From an uncultured Methylopila sp. (GTDB lineage: Bacteria > Pseudomonadota > Alphaproteobacteria > Rhizobiales > Methylopilaceae): DNA of 64,000 nt. The stretch lies in NCBI GenBank assembly GCA_902168115.1, contig CABHPB010000072.1, positions 62,001-126,000 of the forward strand. Reading direction: 5' to 3'. Shown here piece after piece: positions 34,148 to 44,306 of this stretch. The notes beneath the pieces were generated by a model. The model was not told where the DNA came from. It did no database searches and saw nothing but the letters and a program-made list of their open reading frames with translations. How positions within the stretch are numbered: position 1 is the stretch's first letter; each line of letters opens with the position of its first letter. The translations under genes were made by a program, and so were the position numbers.

Positions 34148-34166
34148 CCTCCCCCTTGAGGGGAGG
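34148..34166. terminator. small GC hairpin between minus-strand genes
   Basis: A perfect 7-bp stem (34148-34154 with 34160-34166, loop CTTGA) lies 33 bases past the stop of the large membrane protein gene. It resembles one arm of the CCTCCCC/GGGGAGG repeats found at 36326-36458 and may be a repeat remnant or weak terminator. Confidence 0.4.
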
Positions 34167-34199
34167 GGGGACTGTCAGCGCCGCCGCGCCCGATGGCCC

Positions 34200-36275
34200 T
34201 CATCGGCCCTCGCGCGCCCACGTCGCGGCGAAGGCGCCGACGAGCAGCAGCAGGCCCAGAATGCCGGCGAAGACCGGCAGAATGCCGATGCCGCGCACCA
34301 CGCTGGCGTCGGCCTCCCTGACGCCGATCCAGTCGGCCCCAAAGGCGCGCGCGCCGGCCGAGACCGGCACGATGCGGGGCACAGTGAGCTCGGCGCCCGG
34401 CTCCGGCTCGACCCGGCGCGTCGAACCGCCGGTCGCGGTCGCGAGCGCGGCGAGCCGCTTGTCGGTCGAGGCGACTTCCGTGAACTCGCGCGGGTTGGGC
34501 GGCCCGACATTGACCAGGGTCGAGAAGGTTCCGTCGCTGGCGCGATGCAGGCCGAGCTCCGGCGTCTCGAGCGTGCCTCGCCACAGGCCCGGTTCGGCCT
34601 GCGTCAGCCGCACCTCCCGCGAAGTCCCGCCCGGGAGCGTCACGGTGACGGGCGCCGCCTCGTCCTTCAGCGTCTGGCGCTCGAGCGTGACCGTCTTGCC
34701 GGTCGCCTTGGCGCGCAGCGCCTCCTCCTCGAGGTCGGGCTCCTTCATCAGCCAGTGCGACAGCCGCCGAAGCAGGTCGACATGGGGGCCGCCGCCGTCG
34801 AAGCCGCGCGCCCAGAGCCAGGCGTGGTCGGACAGCAGCAGAGCGACGCGGCCCTTTTCCTCGCGCGCGAGCACGAGCAACGGGCGCTCGTCCGGCCCCT
34901 GCATCACCGCCTCGCCCTCGCGCAGCCGCGAGTCGACCATGCGGAACCAGGGCGCCCAGGCGGGCGGGTTCTGCTCGGAGCCCGGAAGGCCGCGCGTCAC
35001 CGGGTGCTTCTTGCCCACAGTGGAGAGCTCGGCCTTGAACGGCCGCTCCACGACGCCGCCCATCGGCTCGGCCGGCAGGACGTTGGCGAGCGGGGTCTCG
35101 TAGAGCGAGCCGGGCTCGGAGTAGTCCGGACCGCCCGCGACCAGCACGGCGCCGCCGTCTCGGACGTAGCGGGCGATGTTGTCGAAATAGACGATCGGCA
35201 GGATGCCCTGGCGCGCGTAGCGGTCGAAGATGATGAGGTCGAACTCGTTGATCTTCTGGGAGAACAGCTCGCGCGTCGGGAAGGCGATCAGCGACAGCTC
35301 GTTGATCGGCGTGCCGTCCTGCTTCTCCGGCGGCCTTAGAATCGTGAAGTGGACGAGGTCGACCGAGGCGTCGGCCTTCAAGAGGTTTCGCCAGGTGCGC
35401 TCGCCGGCGTGCGGCTCGCCGGAGACCAGCAGCACGCGCAGCTTCTCGCGCACCCCGTCGATCGGGATCACGGCGCGGTTGTTGACCGTGGTGATCTCCT
35501 GCCCGGCGTCCTCGGCCTCGAGCTCGATGTAGTTGACGCCGGGATGTGAGACGGGGACGTCGATCGTGGTCGACTGGCCCGGCATCGCCTCGATGCGCTC
35601 GATCTCCTCGCCGTCGCGCCGCACCACGATCGGGACAGGCCGGCCGAGCCCGGCGCCGACCTCCTCGACCTTGAAGCCGACGGTCTGCGTTTGCCCGACG
35701 ATGCCGAAGCGCGGCGCGAGCGTCAGCTGCACGCGCCGGTCGCGCTCGTCGGGACGACCGGTGATGAGCCCGTGGACGGGGCCTGCGAAGCCGAGGTCGC
35801 GCGCGCTCGGCGGCACGTCGTGGATCACGCCGTCGGTCACGAAGATCGCGCCCGAGACGCGCTCGGGCGGCACGTCCGCGAGGCCGTTGCGGAGCGCCGC
35901 GAACAGCTCGGTGCCGTCGCTCGCGGTTCCGTCCTGTCCGGCCTCGATCCAGCGGACTTCCGTGTTCTTGAGGCCCTGGAGGCGGGCTTCGAGCTGCTTG
36001 CGGACCTCGTCGGTCTGCGCCTTGCGCTGGTCGAGCGTCTGGCTTCCCGAGCGATCGACGACGACCGGCAGAATGTTGGTCAGCGGCTCGCGGTCCTCGC
36101 GGGTGAAAGACGGGTTCGCCAGCGCGAGCAGCAGGCAGGCGATCGCCCCCGCGCGCAGCCATGCGCCGCGCGTGCGCCCGAGGACGCAAAGCGCCGCGAC
36201 GACGGCGCCCGCGGCGCCGAGCGCGAGAAGCGCCCAGAGCGGGATCAGGGGAGAGAAGGCGACGTCGATGGTCAT
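34200..36275 (-). CDS. large membrane protein of the MoxR/DUF58 cluster
   Basis: The 691-residue protein has two N-terminal membrane helices (about 9-32 and 38-55), a VWA-like segment (VVVDRSGSQTLDQRK), a middle region resembling glutamine amidotransferase-like folds (LLVSGEPHAGERTWRNLL, then GGAVLVAGGPDYSEPGSL), and a C-terminal helix (about 666-685). It is probably inner-membrane anchored with a large periplasmic part. It is the last member of the MoxR - DUF58 - DUF4159 set, though separated by a repeat-bearing gap of 223 bases. The reaction is unknown; a role in maturing or guarding envelope proteins is inferred from MoxR systems. Confidence 0.85.
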   Translation of the reverse strand: MTIDVAFSPLIPLWALLALGAAGAVVAALCVLGRTRGAWLRAGAIACLLLALANPSFTREDREPLTNILPVVVDRSGSQTLDQRKAQTDEVRKQLEARLQGLKNTEVRWIEAGQDGTASDGTELFAALRNGLADVPPERVSGAIFVTDGVIHDVPPSARDLGFAGPVHGLITGRPDERDRRVQLTLAPRFGIVGQTQTVGFKVEEVGAGLGRPVPIVVRRDGEEIERIEAMPGQSTTIDVPVSHPGVNYIELEAEDAGQEITTVNNRAVIPIDGVREKLRVLLVSGEPHAGERTWRNLLKADASVDLVHFTILRPPEKQDGTPINELSLIAFPTRELFSQKINEFDLIIFDRYARQGILPIVYFDNIARYVRDGGAVLVAGGPDYSEPGSLYETPLANVLPAEPMGGVVERPFKAELSTVGKKHPVTRGLPGSEQNPPAWAPWFRMVDSRLREGEAVMQGPDERPLLVLAREEKGRVALLLSDHAWLWARGFDGGGPHVDLLRRLSHWLMKEPDLEEEALRAKATGKTVTLERQTLKDEAAPVTVTLPGGTSREVRLTQAEPGLWRGTLETPELGLHRASDGTFSTLVNVGPPNPREFTEVASTDKRLAALATATGGSTRRVEPEPGAELTVPRIVPVSAGARAFGADWIGVREADASVVRGIGILPVFAGILGLLLLVGAFAATWAREGR

Positions 36276-36325
36276 GTCTCAGCCGTCGTCCCGGCCGGAG
36301 CGCAGAGCAAAGGCCGCCGCGCGTC

Positions 36326-36458
36326 CCTTCTCCCCTCGCGGGAGAAGGTGGCCGGAGCGAAGCGGAGGTCGGATGAGGGGGCCTCTCCGCTAGCGCGACG
36401 GTTCAGATTCATCCCGAAGCGCCCCCTCACCCTTACCCTCTCCCGCGAGGGGAGAGGG
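36326..36458. repeat. composite palindromic repeat (paired hairpins)
   Basis: Two perfect 9-bp hairpins (36326-36334/36340-36348 and 36436-36444/36450-36458) face each other. Between them, GATGAGGGGGC (from 36372) and GCCCCCTCAC (36421-36430) also pair, so the whole 133-base unit is one inverted repeat. The sequence style (CTTCTCCC...GGGAGAAGG, GTCGGATGAGGGG) is that of a dispersed proteobacterial intergenic repeat. It lies between two minus-strand genes of the MoxR cluster. Confidence 0.8.
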
Positions 36459-36498
36459 GAGGCGGCGACGTCGCGGCTGATTTTGAACGCAAAGCCTT

Positions 36499-39363
36499 TC
36501 ACTGGCCGAGCCTTTCCAGCAGGGCCGGCACATGCACCTGGTCCGCCTTGTAGTTGCCGGTCAGCGTGTACATCACGATGTTGACCCCGACCCGGTAGGC
36601 CATCTCGCGCTGGCGCTCGTCCGACGAGGTCGGGAACAGCGGCGCGCCGTCGGAGCCGACGGCCCAGGCGCCGGCGAGGTCGGCGGAGGTGATCAGGATC
36701 GGCGAGACGCCGTCGCCCGCGCGCGCCGGACGGTCCTCGCCCTCCTCGGCGGGCGGCAGCGCCTCGACCCAGAGCGGGCTGCCGGAATAGCGGCCGGGGA
36801 AGTCGTTCAGCAGATAGAAGGCCTTGGTCAGTACGTGGTCCGGCGGCGCCTTTTCGAGCGCGGGCACGTCGAGGCCGTCGAGCAGCCTGCGCAGCGCGGG
36901 CCCCTGCGGGCCGGCGCCGGTCATGTCGGCGTCGCGCGTGTCGAACAGGATCGTGCCGCCCTGGCGCATATAGGCGTCGATGCGCTGCAGCGTCTCCGGG
37001 CTCGGGGCCGCCGCGCTTTCGGTCACCGGCCAGTAGATCAGCGGGAAGAAGGATAGCTCGTCCTTCGACGGATCGACCGCCATCGGCGTTCCCGGCTCGA
37101 GCGCCGTGCGCTCGGCGAGCGTCTGTGTCAGGCCCTCAAGGCCCGCCTTCGAGATGCGGTCGACCTCGAAGTCGCCGGTCGCGACATAGGCGAGGCGGGT
37201 CTGCAGCGTCGCCTCCAGCGCAAAGCGCTCGTCGACCGGCTGCTTCTTGTCGGGCGCTCCTTGCGCGAGAACAGGCGTCGCGGCCGCGAAGAGCCCGATC
37301 GCGAGACCCGCGACGATCAGCGAGGCCGCGCGCGGACGACGCCCGAGCAGCGCGGCGCCGCCCGCCATCAGGAAGACGATCAGGCTGTCGAGGATCGCAA
37401 ACAGCGCCGCGAGCACGAACAGCCAGGGCGCGACCGGCGTCGGCTCCGGCGCGACGACCGGCGCGACCGAGGCCTGCAGTCCCGACAGGTCGAGCCGCGC
37501 GAGGCTCGCGCCGCCCGGCAGCAGGTTGACGGCGATCCCGCTGTCCGGCGGTCCGTAGAAGCCGGGCGGGTTCTCCTGCGTCGCGAAGGGCCGTCCCTCC
37601 GCCGGCGCGGGCTTTGCGGTGGCGGGAGGGCTGCGGAAGGCGCCGAAGCCGTCGAGCGTGCGCGAGGGCGGCAGCGTCGCCGCGCGCGGGGCCGGCCCCT
37701 GCGCGGCCTCACCCTTGGCCGGCTGGTCCTTCGCCTGCTCGCCCGCCGCGGCTTTCTGCGCCTCGGGGGCGGGCGGAGGCATCGAGCCGGCGAGATCGAC
37801 GATGCGGCGGAGCATGTCCACGAACGCGCCGGAGAGCGGCAGGTTCGACCAGCGCGTGTCGGCGGTCACGTGGAACAGGACCGACAGGCCCTTTTCGCGG
37901 CGCTCGGCGGTGACGAGCGGCGTGCCGTCGCCGAGCGTCGCCCACACCTTTTCGGGCAGGTCCGCGTCGGGCTCGGCGAGCACCTGGCGGCTTACCGTCA
38001 CGTCCTTGGGCGGGGCGAGCGGCGCGAAGGGACCGTCCGCGGCGTAGCTCGACAGCGGCTGCGGCGTCTCCCATGCCAGCGCGCCGCCGAGGATGCGGCC
38101 GCCTTGCCTCAGGCGCACCGGCGAGAGCTCGTCCTGCGGCGCGGCGGCGAGGCGGGGGCCCGCGAAGCGGATCAGCACGCCGCCCGCGCGTACCCACGCC
38201 GCGAGCTTCTCGTGGCTCTCGCGCGGCAGCGCGCCGACGTCGGCGAGCACGATGACCGGCAGCTTGTCGGCGACGAACTGGTCGACCGCCTGCGCGACCC
38301 CCTGTCCGCGCGCCTCGCGGACGTCCGCGAAGGGCCTGAGCGCCCGCGCGACATAGTAGGTCGGCGACAGCAGCGGCTGGGCGACGTCGGCGGTGGCGCC
38401 GGTCACGAGGCCGATGGAGCGGCGCTTGGAGCGCTGGTCGAGCAGCTGGACCCCGCCGGCGGACTTGGCGCCGACGATCTCGACGCGGGCGATGTCGTTG
38501 CGCAGCTCCACGGGCAGGTCGAAGGACGCGGTCGCGTCGCGTGCCCCGATCGCGAAGGCGGCGTCGACCTCGGCGAGCGAGCGGCCGCGAAGATCTGAGG
38601 CGCGCACCCGGATCGGCTCGACGCCGGCGGCCTCGGCGCGGAGCGCCTTCACGGTCATCGAGCCCGGCGAGTTCTCCGCCCCGACGAGCGCGCGGGCCGA
38701 ACCGGTCGGTTCGACGCGCACCGCGAGCGGGCGACCGTTCAGCGCCTTCGCAAGAGCTTCCGCAAAGGCGCGGCCCTCGCCCGATGCGAGACCGTCCGAA
38801 ATCCAGAGCGCGTCGGCGGACGGATTGGCCGCGAGGAATTTTTCGATCGGTCCGAGCTGGCCGCGCCGGTCGGGCGTGAAGGGTTCGGGCGAGAGCACCC
38901 GAAGGCGCTCGATCGCGGCGTCCGAGGCGGAGAGGCCGATGTCGCGCGGCGCGTCGGCGCTCGCAACCAGCGCGACGGGCCGGCCCGCATCGCCAGCCGA
39001 CAGGATCGCGCCCTCGGCGGCCGCGACCCGCGCCGCCCAGTCCGGCGCTGCGGCCCAGCCGTTGTCGACGACGACCAGCAGCGGCCCGGAGCCGGCCGTC
39101 GCGGCGGGCGGCGGATTCCAGATCGGCTTGGCCAGCGCGAAGATCAGCAGGGCCGCGAGCGCAAGGCGCAGCAGCAGCAGCCACCACGGCGTCTTCACCG
39201 GCGTCTCGCGCTTTGCGACGACCTCGAGCAGCAGGCGCAGCGGCGGGAAGTCGATCTTCTTCGGCCGCGGCGGGGTGAGGCGCAGCAGCAGCCAGATCGC
39301 CGGCAGCAGGATCAGCGCGCCGAGCATCCACGGGCTGAGGAAGGCGAGGGGGAGCGCGCTCAT
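36499..39363 (-). CDS. BatA-like/DUF4159 membrane protein
   Basis: The 954-residue protein has an N-terminal BatA-type (aerotolerance regulator) segment with two helices (about 5-26 and 58-80), a VWA-like region (LLVVVDNGWAAAPDW), a Pro/Ala-rich linker (about 500-600), further helices around 630-690, and a C-terminal DUF4159 domain (FPLIYWPVTES, GTILFDTRDADMTGAG). It is most likely an inner-membrane protein with periplasmic domains. ATG 39363 overlaps the DUF58 stop by 4 bases, so the ORF extension further upstream is a shadow. It works with MoxR and DUF58 partners in an unknown envelope process. Confidence 0.88.
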   Translation of the reverse strand: MSALPLAFLSPWMLGALILLPAIWLLLRLTPPRPKKIDFPPLRLLLEVVAKRETPVKTPWWLLLLRLALAALLIFALAKPIWNPPPAATAGSGPLLVVVDNGWAAAPDWAARVAAAEGAILSAGDAGRPVALVASADAPRDIGLSASDAAIERLRVLSPEPFTPDRRGQLGPIEKFLAANPSADALWISDGLASGEGRAFAEALAKALNGRPLAVRVEPTGSARALVGAENSPGSMTVKALRAEAAGVEPIRVRASDLRGRSLAEVDAAFAIGARDATASFDLPVELRNDIARVEIVGAKSAGGVQLLDQRSKRRSIGLVTGATADVAQPLLSPTYYVARALRPFADVREARGQGVAQAVDQFVADKLPVIVLADVGALPRESHEKLAAWVRAGGVLIRFAGPRLAAAPQDELSPVRLRQGGRILGGALAWETPQPLSSYAADGPFAPLAPPKDVTVSRQVLAEPDADLPEKVWATLGDGTPLVTAERREKGLSVLFHVTADTRWSNLPLSGAFVDMLRRIVDLAGSMPPPAPEAQKAAAGEQAKDQPAKGEAAQGPAPRAATLPPSRTLDGFGAFRSPPATAKPAPAEGRPFATQENPPGFYGPPDSGIAVNLLPGGASLARLDLSGLQASVAPVVAPEPTPVAPWLFVLAALFAILDSLIVFLMAGGAALLGRRPRAASLIVAGLAIGLFAAATPVLAQGAPDKKQPVDERFALEATLQTRLAYVATGDFEVDRISKAGLEGLTQTLAERTALEPGTPMAVDPSKDELSFFPLIYWPVTESAAAPSPETLQRIDAYMRQGGTILFDTRDADMTGAGPQGPALRRLLDGLDVPALEKAPPDHVLTKAFYLLNDFPGRYSGSPLWVEALPPAEEGEDRPARAGDGVSPILITSADLAGAWAVGSDGAPLFPTSSDERQREMAYRVGVNIVMYTLTGNYKADQVHVPALLERLGQ

Positions 39364-40271
39364 CGCTCGGCCTCGCCGAGGCGGGCGTGCAATGCGAGCA
39401 GCGGCTCGGTCGCCGGGCGGTCGGTGCGGTGGATGGTGAAGGTCCAGCCGAACCGGCGCGCGATCTCGGCGAGCGCCGCGCGGTGCCGGGCGAGGCGCTC
39501 CTCGTAGCCGGCGCGCCAGTCCTCGGCGCGTCCGGCGACGAGCTTCAGCGGCGCGTCGGGATCGAGGAACTCGGTGCGGCCGGTGAAGGGGAAGGTCTCC
39601 TCGATCGGGTCGACGATCATGACCATATGGCCCCGGCCGCCGCGTCCGGCGAGGTTCGCGACCGCCGCGGCGATCTCCTCCTCCGGGGCGAGCAGGTCGC
39701 CGATCAGAACGGCCTCCGCGAGACGGGCGATCGGCGCCTCGGCCGGGGGCAGGCCGCTGGAGTCGTCGGCGGCGAAGGCGAGCGACTGGGCGAGCTTGTC
39801 GATGGCGAGCCGGCTCGCGGTCGGCCGGGTCAGGCCGAGCAGCCCGACCCGCTCGCCGCCGCGCACCAGCACGTCGGCGAGCGCAAGCCCGAGGACGACG
39901 GCCCGATCGAGCTTGGAGACCTCGGACAGGCTGGAGCGGTAGGCCATCGAGCGGGAGCGGTCGATCCAGAGCCAGACGGTGTGGGCCGCCTCCCACTCCT
40001 GCTCGCGGATATAGACGTGCTCGTCGCGCGCGGACCTTCGCCAGTCGATCTTCGTCGTCGGATCGCCGTCGGTGAAGCGGCGGAACTGCCAGAAATTCTC
40101 GCCGACGCCGGAGCGCCGCCGCCCGTGCAGGCCGTGGACGACGGTGGCGGAAGCGCGCCGGGCGGCGACGAGCAGGCGCGGAAGCGCTGCCGCGAGGCCG
40201 AGCGCGGCCTCTTCGTGGCGCGCCGTGATCTTCGCGTCCTGCGGGTCGACCAGCCCTGCGCGCGCCGCCAT
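39360..40271 (-). CDS. DUF58 domain-containing protein
   Basis: The 303-residue protein has the DUF58 core, with the characteristic GENFWQFRRFTDGDPTTKIDWRRSA-type region (residues 57-81) followed by a VWA-like segment containing WLWIDRSRSMAYRSS. Such proteins are the standard partner of MoxR ATPases, including MxaS in methanol dehydrogenase maturation. This cluster is 37 kb from xoxF and lacks mxaA/C/K/L, so a link to methanol oxidation is only a possibility. The moxR stop lies 5 bases upstream of this start. Confidence 0.93.
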   Translation of the reverse strand: MAARAGLVDPQDAKITARHEEAALGLAAALPRLLVAARRASATVVHGLHGRRRSGVGENFWQFRRFTDGDPTTKIDWRRSARDEHVYIREQEWEAAHTVWLWIDRSRSMAYRSSLSEVSKLDRAVVLGLALADVLVRGGERVGLLGLTRPTASRLAIDKLAQSLAFAADDSSGLPPAEAPIARLAEAVLIGDLLAPEEEIAAAVANLAGRGGRGHMVMIVDPIEETFPFTGRTEFLDPDAPLKLVAGRAEDWRAGYEERLARHRAALAEIARRFGWTFTIHRTDRPATEPLLALHARLGEAER

Positions 40272-40276
40272 GCGCG

Positions 40277-41296
<1,020 letters not shown>

Positions 41297-41498
41297 CAAA
41301 AAACCTCTCCTCGCGCGGCTTCGCGCAGGTTACGCGCTGCGCCGCCCATCGGACGCCTGTCGGTCCGGCAATGCAACCCTTGGGCCGGCGCGCGCCGCCC
41401 GTGCCCTCTGCGGGGGTGGACCTTATCCACGGGCGGTCGCCGCCTTAAGTTCAGGCAAGCCAGCGAAAGGGGCGAGACCAAGGCCCGACCGAGGCGGC

Positions 41499-42125
41499 AT
41501 GGCTCGCAAAGCAGGAGCGCCGGAAAACGTGAGCGTCGACGAACAGGATCCGATCGCACGAGATCCGACCGCCGAGGGGGCGGCCCGGATGAAGGCGCTC
41601 GCGGAAGCCGCGAAGGCGGCCTCGTCGCGCGGCCCGGCGCCAGTGCATCTCTGGAACCCCAAGCATTGCGGCGACATCGACATCGTCATCAAGGCCGACG
41701 GGACCTGGCTTTATCGTGGTTCGCCGATCGGCCGGCCCGCGCTGGTCAAGCTGTTCTCGACCGTGCTCCGGCGCGACCCCGACGGCTACGTCCTCGTCAC
41801 CCCGGTCGAGAAACTGTCGATCACGGTCGAGGATGCGCCGTTCCTCGCCGTCGAAATGGCGAGCGAAGGGGAGGGCGACGGTCGCGTGATCCGCTTCCGG
41901 ACCAATGTCGACGAGACGCTCGACGCCGGGCCCGAAAACCCGATCAGGTTCGAGGAAGGCGAGGGCGGCGGCTTCAAGCCGTATGTGAAGGTCCGGGGCG
42001 AACTCTGGGCGCTGCTTGCGCGATCGGCAGTCTATGACCTCGTCGATCTCGCCGAGGAGACGGACGGCCGACTCGGGGTCTGGTCGCGCGGGGCGTTCTT
42101 CCCGATGAGCGGTGCGGCCGCGTGA
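41499..42125 (+). CDS. DUF1285 domain-containing protein
   Basis: The 208-residue protein carries the DUF1285 pattern: LWNPKHCGDIDIVIKADGTWLYRGSPIGRP-type start (quoted only in part, residues about 51-80), then LFSTVLRRDPDGYVLVTPVEK and FRTNVDE. The family is of unknown function and common in proteobacteria. The first 45 residues are a low-complexity Ala/Glu-rich leader. A GAGGCGG site precedes ATG 41499. Its stop overlaps the next gene (GTGA). Confidence 0.9.
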   Translation: MARKAGAPENVSVDEQDPIARDPTAEGAARMKALAEAAKAASSRGPAPVHLWNPKHCGDIDIVIKADGTWLYRGSPIGRPALVKLFSTVLRRDPDGYVLVTPVEKLSITVEDAPFLAVEMASEGEGDGRVIRFRTNVDETLDAGPENPIRFEEGEGGGFKPYVKVRGELWALLARSAVYDLVDLAEETDGRLGVWSRGAFFPMSGAAA

Positions 42126-42751
42126 CGCTTCTTGCAGAACGGTTCTCGCTTGCGGAGTTCCGCCTGCGCGCCGGCGAGCGGCTGCTGCCGTCGCCGCCCG
42201 ATCCCGACGATCCGGAGACCGTGCCGATCGGCGAGTTCGCGCTGCTTGCGCCCGACCGGATCCCGCGCGCCGCGGCGGTTCTGGTCGGGGTCGTCGCGCG
42301 CGAGGAGCCGCAGCTGCTGTTCACCCAGCGCGCCAAGGACCTGCCGGTGCACGCCGGCCAGATCTCCTTTCCCGGCGGCAAGCGCGAGCCCGCGGACGCG
42401 TCCCCGCTCGCAACCGCGCTTCGGGAGGCGCATGAGGAGGTCGGGCTCGAGTCCCGGCTCGTGAAGCCGCTCGGCTATCTCGACCTCTACGTCACGAATT
42501 CGGGTTTCGGCATCGTCGGCGTGGTGGCGGAGATCGATCCCGGCTATCGACTGACCCTGTCGCCGGGCGAGGTCGCGGACGCCTTCGAGGTCCCGCTCGC
42601 CTTCCTGATGAGCGCCGAGAACCACAGCGTCGAGATGCGCGAATGGAATGGCGGCCTGCGCGAGGTGCATCACATGCCCTGGGAGGACCGCCACATCTGG
42701 GGCGTCACCGCAGGCGTGCTGAAGAACCTCTACGAGCGTTTGTACGAATGA
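42122..42751 (+). CDS. NUDIX hydrolase, CoA pyrophosphatase type
   Basis: The 209-residue protein has the Nudix box REAHEEVGLE preceded by FPGGKREPAD, and the CoA-specific upstream element (LLFTQRAKDLPVHAGQISFPG-type, residues about 61-80). It likely cleaves CoA or acyl-CoA to phosphopantetheine and 3',5'-ADP. The GTG start overlaps the DUF1285 stop by 4 bases. This gene order (DUF1285, Nudix, DUF6111-like, cca) is a conserved Hyphomicrobiales set. Confidence 0.93.
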   Translation: MTLLAERFSLAEFRLRAGERLLPSPPDPDDPETVPIGEFALLAPDRIPRAAAVLVGVVAREEPQLLFTQRAKDLPVHAGQISFPGGKREPADASPLATALREAHEEVGLESRLVKPLGYLDLYVTNSGFGIVGVVAEIDPGYRLTLSPGEVADAFEVPLAFLMSAENHSVEMREWNGGLREVHHMPWEDRHIWGVTAGVLKNLYERLYE

Positions 42752-42767
42752 CGAGCCGCGAGTCCCG

Positions 42768-43043
42768 ATGAGCCGCATCGCCTTCCAGCTTCTGCTGTTC
42801 CTGCTGCCCTTCGCGGCCTATGCGGTGTGGCTCCATTTCACGGATCGGGGCTGGCGCGCGCCCGAGCGCTGGAAGGGCGTGCCGCTGGTCTGGCTGATCG
42901 CCGCCGGCACCGTGCTGACGCTCGGGAGCCTCGTCCTGCTCGCGTTGACGACGGGCGGGTCGACCCGCGCGATCTATGTGCCGGCGCATATGGAGAACGG
43001 CGTCTTCGTGCCGGGCAAGATCACCGAACCGGACAGGAAATGA
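42768..43043 (+). CDS. DUF6111-like small membrane protein
   Basis: The 91-residue product has two membrane helices (about 3-22 and 40-62) and ends with IYVPAHMENGVFVPGKI, a pattern I associate with the DUF6111 family next to cca in Hyphomicrobiales. The function is unknown. The start lies 16 bases after the Nudix stop, and its stop overlaps the cca start as ATGA. Confidence 0.85.
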   Translation: MSRIAFQLLLFLLPFAAYAVWLHFTDRGWRAPERWKGVPLVWLIAAGTVLTLGSLVLLALTTGGSTRAIYVPAHMENGVFVPGKITEPDRK

Positions 43044-44266
43044 CCGAGGCGACGACCCGGCTCACTGATGCGTCCTGGTTGGAGCGGCCCGCGCTCGCGG
43101 CGCTGCTCGACGCGCTCGACGCGGACGGGGAGGAGGCGCGCGTCAATGGCGGCGCGGTGCGCGACGCGCTGCTTGGACTGCCGCTGGGGGACGTCGACGT
43201 CGCGACCACCTCCCATCCCGACGAGGTGACGCGCCGCGCTAGGGCCGCCGGCTGGAAGGTGGCTCCCACGGGGATCGAGCACGGCACCGTCACGGTCATC
43301 GTGGACGGCCAGCCCTTCGAGGTGACGACGCTGCGCCGCGACGTCGCGACCGACGGGCGCCGCGCGGTCGTCGCCTTCACGCGCGACTGGGCCGAGGACG
43401 CGCAGCGGCGCGACCTCACCATTAACGGCCTCTACCTCGACCGCCGGGGCGTCGTGCACGACACGGTCGGCGGGCTCGACGACCTTAAGGCGCGCCGGGT
43501 GCGCTTCATCGGCTCGGCGCGCGAGCGCATCCGCGAGGATTTTCTGCGCACGCTGCGCTTCTTCCGCTTTCATGCGCGCTTCGCTGAGGGAGAGCCCGAC
43601 GCGGAAGGTTTTGCGGCCGCCATCGTCGAGCGCGAGGGGCTGCGGCGGCTGTCCGGCGAGCGGGTGCGGGCGGAACTGCTCAAGCTGCTGGTCGCCCGCC
43701 GCGCGCCCGAGACGGTCGCCGTCATGGCCGGCGCGGGCCTTTTCGCGCCGCTGCTCGGCGGCGCGCCGCGACCGTCCCGCCTGAAGCGCCTCGCCGCGCT
43801 CGACGCGGACGCGCCGGACGGCCTGCTGCGTCTGGCGGCGCTCACGCAGTTCGTGGCGGAAGATGCGGAACGACTGCGCGAGAGGCTGAAACTGTCGAAC
43901 GCGGAGAGCGCCCGGCTCGACGCCATCGGCGACCTGACGCCCCGTCCCGATCCCGCCGCCGGGGAGCAGGCCGCGAAGGCCGCGCTCTATCGCCACGGAC
44001 CGGCCGCCTTCCGTGACCGCGCGCTGCTCGCCTTCGCCGACGCCGGCGCCGCGCCCGACGATCCTGCGTGGCGAGACTTCGCCGCACTTCTCGATCGCTG
44101 GACCCCGCCCGCCATGCCCGTCACGGCCGCCGAGCTGATGGACCGAGGCGTCGCGAAGGGGCCGGAGCTGGGTCGCCTGCTGAAGGCGATGGAGGCGGCC
44201 TGGATCGCGGCTGGGTTTCCGCAGGAAAGATCCGAGATCGACGCGCTCGTGGATCGTGCGCTCTGA
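43040..44266 (+). CDS. CCA tRNA nucleotidyltransferase
   Basis: The 408-residue enzyme adds or repairs the 3' CCA end of tRNAs. It shows the class II nucleotidyltransferase head VNGGAVRDALLGLPLGDVDV (the GGxVRD and metal-binding DVD), RRDLTINGLYLD, and ERIREDFLRTLRFFRFHARF. The ATG 43040 overlaps the preceding gene's stop. The frame continues open upstream in the wrong context, so this start is preferred. It converges with hemF. Confidence 0.95.
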   Translation: MTEATTRLTDASWLERPALAALLDALDADGEEARVNGGAVRDALLGLPLGDVDVATTSHPDEVTRRARAAGWKVAPTGIEHGTVTVIVDGQPFEVTTLRRDVATDGRRAVVAFTRDWAEDAQRRDLTINGLYLDRRGVVHDTVGGLDDLKARRVRFIGSARERIREDFLRTLRFFRFHARFAEGEPDAEGFAAAIVEREGLRRLSGERVRAELLKLLVARRAPETVAVMAGAGLFAPLLGGAPRPSRLKRLAALDADAPDGLLRLAALTQFVAEDAERLRERLKLSNAESARLDAIGDLTPRPDPAAGEQAAKAALYRHGPAAFRDRALLAFADAGAAPDDPAWRDFAALLDRWTPPAMPVTAAELMDRGVAKGPELGRLLKAMEAAWIAAGFPQERSEIDALVDRAL

Positions 44267-44306
44267 GCACGCAGTTCGCTTCAGTCGAACCGGCCGTCCC
44301 GGCCCG

